Both the position numbers and the translations under genes were made by a program. From a virus: a stretch of DNA of 23,835 bases. Shown here piece after piece: positions 20,409 to 23,835 of the stretch; within the stretch, counting starts at the first letter, position 1; every line of letters starts with the position of its first letter. Where the stretch lies: positions 1 through 23,835 of IMG/VR virus record IMGVR_UViG_3300032282_001509. The stretch is one strand, 5' to 3'. The notes under the pieces are model-generated. The model was not told where the DNA came from. It was given only the letters and a program-made list of their open reading frames with translations, and made no database searches.

Positions 20409-21094
20409 TTTACTTACCTAACAAATATCCATACGCAGAACTAAAGAAACAAACTATTGACGGGTCAAGAAAATACATGACCCCAGATGGATTCGCAGTT
20501 CCCAGTGTCACCACAATACTAGACGCTACTAAGCCTGAAGAAAAGAAGAAGGCATTACTTGAGTGGCGCAAACGTGTAGGCGAAGAGAAGGCTAAGCAGA
20601 TCACGACTGAGGCTGCTGGTCGCGGTACACGTATGCACAAGTGGCTTGAGAATCATGTCAAGACAGGTGCTACGGGGGAACCCGGCACTAATCCTTATAG
20701 CATACAAAGTCATCAAATGGCACAAACCATTATTGAGAAGGGCTTAAGTAAATGTCAGGAGTTTTGGGGTACAGAAGTCAGCCTATACTTCCCTGAAGTC
20801 TATGCAGGAACTACTGACCTTGTGGGTGTCCACGATGGTGCAGATGCTATCATGGACCATAAGCAAACTAATAAGCCCAAAAAGCGTGAATGGATTGAAG
20901 ATTATTTCCTACAATTAGCAGCCTATGCTAACGCACATAATGAAGTATATGGTACTAAAATACGCAAAGGCGTAGTTTTTATGTGTAGTGCTGATAATCA
21001 ATATCAGGAGTTTATCGTTGAAGGTCTAGAGTTTGATCGTTATACTGAAGGCTGGTATAAGCGCCTAGAACAGTACTATTCAACTTTCCTATAG
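20405..21094 (+). CDS. PD-(D/E)XK nuclease
   Basis: A 229-residue nuclease (from 20405). The active site reads GTTDLVG (Asp in TTD) followed by AIMDHKQTNK (D-x-K), the PD-(D/E)XK core, and a C-terminal LQLAAYANAHN helix as in the RecB/MGME1-like exonuclease branch. AAGRGTRMHKWLE (~71-83) is the usual first helix. The start is uncertain: a TTG at 20405 overlapping the previous stop gives MIYLPNKYPYAEL and is chosen on spacing and coding pattern; an ATG at 20378 lies inside the Fe-S carrier gene. It likely processes DNA ends, in recombination or degradation of host DNA. It shares the transcription unit with the Fe-S carrier. Confidence 0.82.
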   Translation: MIYLPNKYPYAELKKQTIDGSRKYMTPDGFAVPSVTTILDATKPEEKKKALLEWRKRVGEEKAKQITTEAAGRGTRMHKWLENHVKTGATGEPGTNPYSIQSHQMAQTIIEKGLSKCQEFWGTEVSLYFPEVYAGTTDLVGVHDGADAIMDHKQTNKPKKREWIEDYFLQLAAYANAHNEVYGTKIRKGVVFMCSADNQYQEFIVEGLEFDRYTEGWYKRLEQYYSTFL

Positions 21095-21107
21095 AGTAGT
21101 CCATTTG

Positions 21108-21115
21108 CATAAATA
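21108..21115 (+). promoter_or_regulatory. Late-promoter octamer CATAAATA for the fibre gene
   Basis: CATAAATA, the same octamer as at 15857, with predicted +1 near 21121 and the ATG at 21141. It is a separate late unit after the Fe-S/nuclease pair. Confidence 0.7.
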
Positions 21116-21140
21116 GTTGTAATACCGGTAAGTTACAACT
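21115..21140 (+). repeat. Inverted repeat ending at the fibre start codon
   Basis: AGTTGTAA (21115-21122) and TTACAACT (21133-21140) form a perfect 8-bp inverted repeat around a 10-base centre. The right arm ends at the base before the ATG. Because the predicted +1 lies within the left arm, it may act as a DNA element rather than an RNA hairpin. Confidence 0.55.
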
Positions 21141-23835
21141 ATGGCAATTATACAGATTTCTAAGATCCAGCAGAGATATGGCGATTTAGTCGATCTCCCA
21201 CAATTAAGTGAAGCAGAATTAGGTTTCGCAACAGACGAAAAACGTCTATTCATTGGTAAAACTACGGGAACCATTGAAAATGTTGAAGTTTTAACGTCTT
21301 ATTCAGATATCGCCTTTGATCAATTAGTAGGAAGTTATGGTAATTTAAGCATCAACCCATTAACTATTGCTGATGGACAGATTTTGGCATACGATGCTAC
21401 TGCTAATGCATGGGTTAATCGCGGTGGTGCTGCAGGTGGTTTATTAACGCTAGGTAATGTCGGAAACGTCAAAATTGACGGCGGTGCTATTGGATATGTA
21501 CTACAGACTGACGGTACTGGTAATCTAACATGGGCGCCGAAAACAGTTGTAACTGCATATGTATTGAATGCAAGTAATGCTAGCCCTTGCGTCATTACAA
21601 CTACTGAAGATAATGAATTTGTAAATCAAGCAAGAGTCACATTAACAAACTTACCAGGCGTATCCGGTTCAGTAGCAGATACACTAAATGGTGAAACATA
21701 TTTTATTGACGTATTGACTAGCAATACTTTTGCTCTTTATGAAGATGCAAATTTCACATTACCAGTTGATACATCAGGTGATACAGAATTTCCATTTACT
21801 ACTGCTTCAGACTCACTAACATCTGGTAATGTAATCAATGTTGGCGATAGCACATTGTTCACTGTTAACGATCCTATTATATTCATCGGCGGTAATTTAG
21901 ATACTGCCAATAGCCAAATTGAAGCAAATGTAACTTATTATATTAAGACTGCCAATTCATCGTCTGGTGGCACACAACTTACAATTTCAGATTACTTAAA
22001 TGCAAACGGCACGGCTGGTAATACAATGCCAGTTGGTACTGCTACATTTACATCAGCATATGCTTATACACCTGGTGGTAGAGCAATTACTCCTGCAGCG
22101 GCTGCAGGTAATGTTGCTGCTGGTGGTAGTAATACAACCATTCAATATAATGACAATAACTTCTTAGCAGGTTCAAGTGATTTTGTCTATGACTTTGCAA
22201 ATAAGATTGTTAAACTAAACGGAAATGCTAATGTCGGTAATTTAAACTCAACAACATTAGTTAAAGGTCAAACATTACAATCAACAGTTGCGACTGGTAC
22301 TGCTCCCATCAACGTAGCATCAACTACAAAAGTTGTAAACTTAAATGCTGATTTATTAGATGGATATAATTCATCAATGTCAGCAGTAGCAAGTACTGTT
22401 GTAGTGCGTGATGCTAATGGCAATGTAGTTGCAAATTCATTTGTAGGCAATATCGTAAGTGTAGATGTTTTAAATGCTAACAGTGCAAACATCGTCGGTA
22501 ATCTTTCATCGGGTAATGCAAATTTAGGTAATGTTGCACAAGCAAATTATCTAACAGGTACACTTACTACCACTACACAACCAAATTTACAACTAATCGG
22601 CAATGGCGTTCAAGTTACTATTGACGGTAACTTAATACCAAACAGCACAAGTAATACTTTTGATTTAGGTTCAAGTGCCAATAGATGGCATGATTTGTAT
22701 CTTGCAGGCAACTCAATTTATTTGGGTAATTCAATAATTAGTTCAAATACTAATTCATTGATATTACAGGGTCCAGACGGCGCAAACATTACTATTGAGG
22801 GTAGTGCAGGTCAAACAAGTATTGAAAATGGTAACAGCAATATTACAATCAATGCCAATGGCAATATTACAACCAGCGTTTCTGGAAATGCAAACATATT
22901 AGTAGTTACAGGCACCGGCGTAAATGTTGCTGGTACACTAACCGCAAGTAACTCTACGTTAGGTAATACTGCTAATGCCAATTACTTTGTTGGTTCAGGC
23001 AACAACTTAAGCAATATTCAAGCGGCTAATGTAAGTGGTCAAGTAGCCAATGCAAACGTTGCTTATTATTTGAACGTAGGTAATGCAAATGTATCAAATG
23101 CAAGTGCAAACTTCTATTTGTTATATGCTAACGGTACCGGCAATCAATCAGTTGAAATTGATAACTACGGTAGAGCATTAATTTATCAACCATATACTGG
23201 AACATTAAGAGCCAATACAATGGCTGTTGATGACAGTATCACAAATTTAGGCGGCGAAAGTATTTCATTTGATGGTGCAAATGATACTATCAGCATGAGT
23301 GTTACAGGTAGAGCGAACGCTATACAAATTACACCAACATCTACTAAATTAGGCCCAATTGGAAATATACAAATTACAGGCGGTAGCGCAGGTAATGTAT
23401 TAACAACTTATGGTAATGGCGTATTATATTGGGGTGCTGGTGGTAGCGGTGGCGGGGCTACTGGTGCAACAGGTGTTGCTGGACCAACAGGTCCAACCGG
23501 TCCTACAGGTCCAGCCGGCGCTACGGGTGCAGGAACAACAGGTGCAACAGGTATCGCAGGCCCGAGCGGTGCAACTGGACCAACTGGACCAACTGGGGCG
23601 ACAGGATTAACTGGCCCACAAGGGGCCACTGGTGTAGGCGCTACCGGAGCAACTGGCGTAGTAGGCCCAACAGGCCCACAAGGTGCTACCGGCCCAATTG
23701 GACCAACAGGGGCAACAGGTCCTCAAGGCGCAACAGGTGTACAAGGCGCAACAGGTGACATTGGTCCGACAGGGGCAACCGGCGTAGTTGGTAGCACGGG
23801 TTCAACCGGACCTACTGGTGCTACTGGTATAGGTG
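21141..23835 (+). CDS. Fibre-like structural protein with collagen-like tract, incomplete at right edge
   Basis: An open frame from the ATG at 21141 to the window edge, at least 898 residues, no stop seen. Residues 1-~50 resemble the Mtd-N type head-proximal domain ([21 protein letters not shown]). The middle is a long beta-rich, Asn/Thr/Ala-rich stretch with LNADLLDG (401-408) and a repeat-like [17 protein letters not shown] block (505-521), common in phage tail fibres. From residue 772 (base 23454) a Gly-X-Y collagen-like tract runs to the edge. It is almost all GAT, GPT, GPQ triplets with Thr in the Y position, and a few interruptions (one near GATGAGTT). Host-contact or spacer role. The C-terminal tip is beyond the window. 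Confidence 0.85.
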   Translation, partial: MAIIQISKIQQRYGDLVDLPQLSEAELGFATDEKRLFIGKTTGTIENVEVLTSYSDIAFDQLVGSYGNLSINPLTIADGQILAYDATANAWVNRGGAAGGLLTLGNVGNVKIDGGAIGYVLQTDGTGNLTWAPKTVVTAYVLNASNASPCVITTTEDNEFVNQARVTLTNLPGVSGSVADTLNGETYFIDVLTSNTFALYEDANFTLPVDTSGDTEFPFTTASDSLTSGNVINVGDSTLFTVNDPIIFIGGNLDTANSQIEANVTYYIKTANSSSGGTQLTISDYLNANGTAGNTMPVGTATFTSAYAYTPGGRAITPAAAAGNVAAGGSNTTIQYNDNNFLAGSSDFVYDFANKIVKLNGNANVGNLNSTTLVKGQTLQSTVATGTAPINVASTTKVVNLNADLLDGYNSSMSAVASTVVVRDANGNVVANSFVGNIVSVDVLNANSANIVGNLSSGNANLGNVAQANYLTGTLTTTTQPNLQLIGNGVQVTIDGNLIPNSTSNTFDLGSSANRWHDLYLAGNSIYLGNSIISSNTNSLILQGPDGANITIEGSAGQTSIENGNSNITINANGNITTSVSGNANILVVTGTGVNVAGTLTASNSTLGNTANANYFVGSGNNLSNIQAANVSGQVANANVAYYLNVGNANVSNASANFYLLYANGTGNQSVEIDNYGRALIYQPYTGTLRANTMAVDDSITNLGGESISFDGANDTISMSVTGRANAIQITPTSTKLGPIGNIQITGGSAGNVLTTYGNGVLYWGAGGSGGGATGATGVAGPTGPTGPTGPAGATGAGTTGATGIAGPSGATGPTGPTGATGLTGPQGATGVGATGATGVVGPTGPQGATGPIGPTGATGPQGATGVQGATGDIGPTGATGVVGSTGSTGPTGATGIG
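23454..23835 (+). repeat. Collagen-like Gly-X-Thr tandem repeat DNA
   Basis: Nine-base-period repeat, mostly GGT/GGC then CCA/GCA then ACA/ACT/ACC codons, running to the edge. The codon choice varies between units, so the repeat is at the protein level more than at the DNA level. Thr in Y rather than Pro is the pattern seen in bacterial collagens, which are often glycosylated on Thr. Confidence 0.85.

Noticed and set aside
23408-23629. Minus-strand Pro/Val-rich frame across the collagen tract
   Set aside because: It is the antisense shadow of the Gly-X-Thr repeat, which gives an open frame on the other strand because of the repeat composition.
23454-23835. CRISPR-like repeat array
   Set aside because: The repeats have a nine-base period, no spacers and code for a collagen-like protein in frame.
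21141-23835. Diversity-generating retroelement suggested by the Mtd-like N-terminus
   Set aside because: No reverse transcriptase, template repeat or variable repeat is seen in the window. The receptor-binding end lies outside.
1-23835. tRNA, rRNA, integrase or IS element
   Set aside because: No cloverleaf-like arrangement, transposase or integrase motif was recognised by eye. A tRNAscan-SE run would be decisive for tRNAs.

Overview
The window looks like a contiguous piece of a T4-like (Straboviridae or marine T4-superfamily type) myovirus genome from an environmental, probably marine, bacteriophage. The support is a set of T4-type replication and recombination genes (a UvsW-like helicase, a gp62-like clamp-loader subunit, a DexA-like exonuclease, a gp61-like primase, a gp41-like helicase). 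These sit beside genes of the kind often carried by marine phages (peptide deformylase, an A-type Fe-S carrier, a 2-oxoglutarate oxygenase, an SDR epimerase). A series of T4-type late-promoter octamers (NNTAAATA) also stands in front of virion-like genes. No host can be named from the sequence. Coding density is very high, almost everything is on the plus strand, and no tRNA, rRNA, CRISPR, IS element or integrase was seen.

Layout. (1) 1-1930: three small unknown genes and an AAA+ ATPase with two sigma70-type promoters, closed by a hairpin terminator. (2) 1949-5478: a 336-aa unknown protein, a 59-aa Cys-rich CWC zinc-ribbon-like protein, UvsW and an AT-rich SDR epimerase. (3) 5475-10898: a compact operon from a consensus promoter. 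It carries two conserved-looking small proteins, the gp62-like subunit, a C2H2-like finger protein, a small ORF, an oxygenase, another small ORF, a DexA-like exonuclease, an SGNH-like hydrolase, a stand-alone protein resembling part of the DnaE fingers, and peptide deformylase. Adjacent genes overlap or abut throughout. (4) 10890-11361: the only minus-strand gene, with a back-to-back pair of late-type promoter motifs. (5) 11333-12161: a virion-like protein. (6) 12176-14565: primase and helicase from their own early-type promoter. (7) 14577-18293: late region of structural-type unknown genes, including one strong monocistronic unit (15857-16334) with a leader stem-loop and an intrinsic terminator. 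(8) 18300-20036: AT-rich SGNH hydrolase plus glycosyltransferase-like pair. (9) 20046-21094: Fe-S carrier and PD-(D/E)XK nuclease from an early-type promoter. (10) 21108-23835: a late-promoted fibre-like gene with an Mtd-like N-terminus and a collagen-like Gly-X-Thr tract, cut by the window edge.

The most striking regulatory pattern is start-codon placement. At several genes the predicted +1 of a sigma70-like or late promoter falls on, or within about 3 nt of, the start codon, and no Shine-Dalgarno is visible. This suggests recurrent leaderless transcripts in both temporal classes. Other genes here carry good SDs (ACGGAG, AAGGAG), so the genome seems to use two initiation modes side by side. 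The second theme is a set of AT-rich sugar or surface-modification genes at module edges, which could act on the host envelope or on the virion, including the Thr-rich collagen-like fibre.
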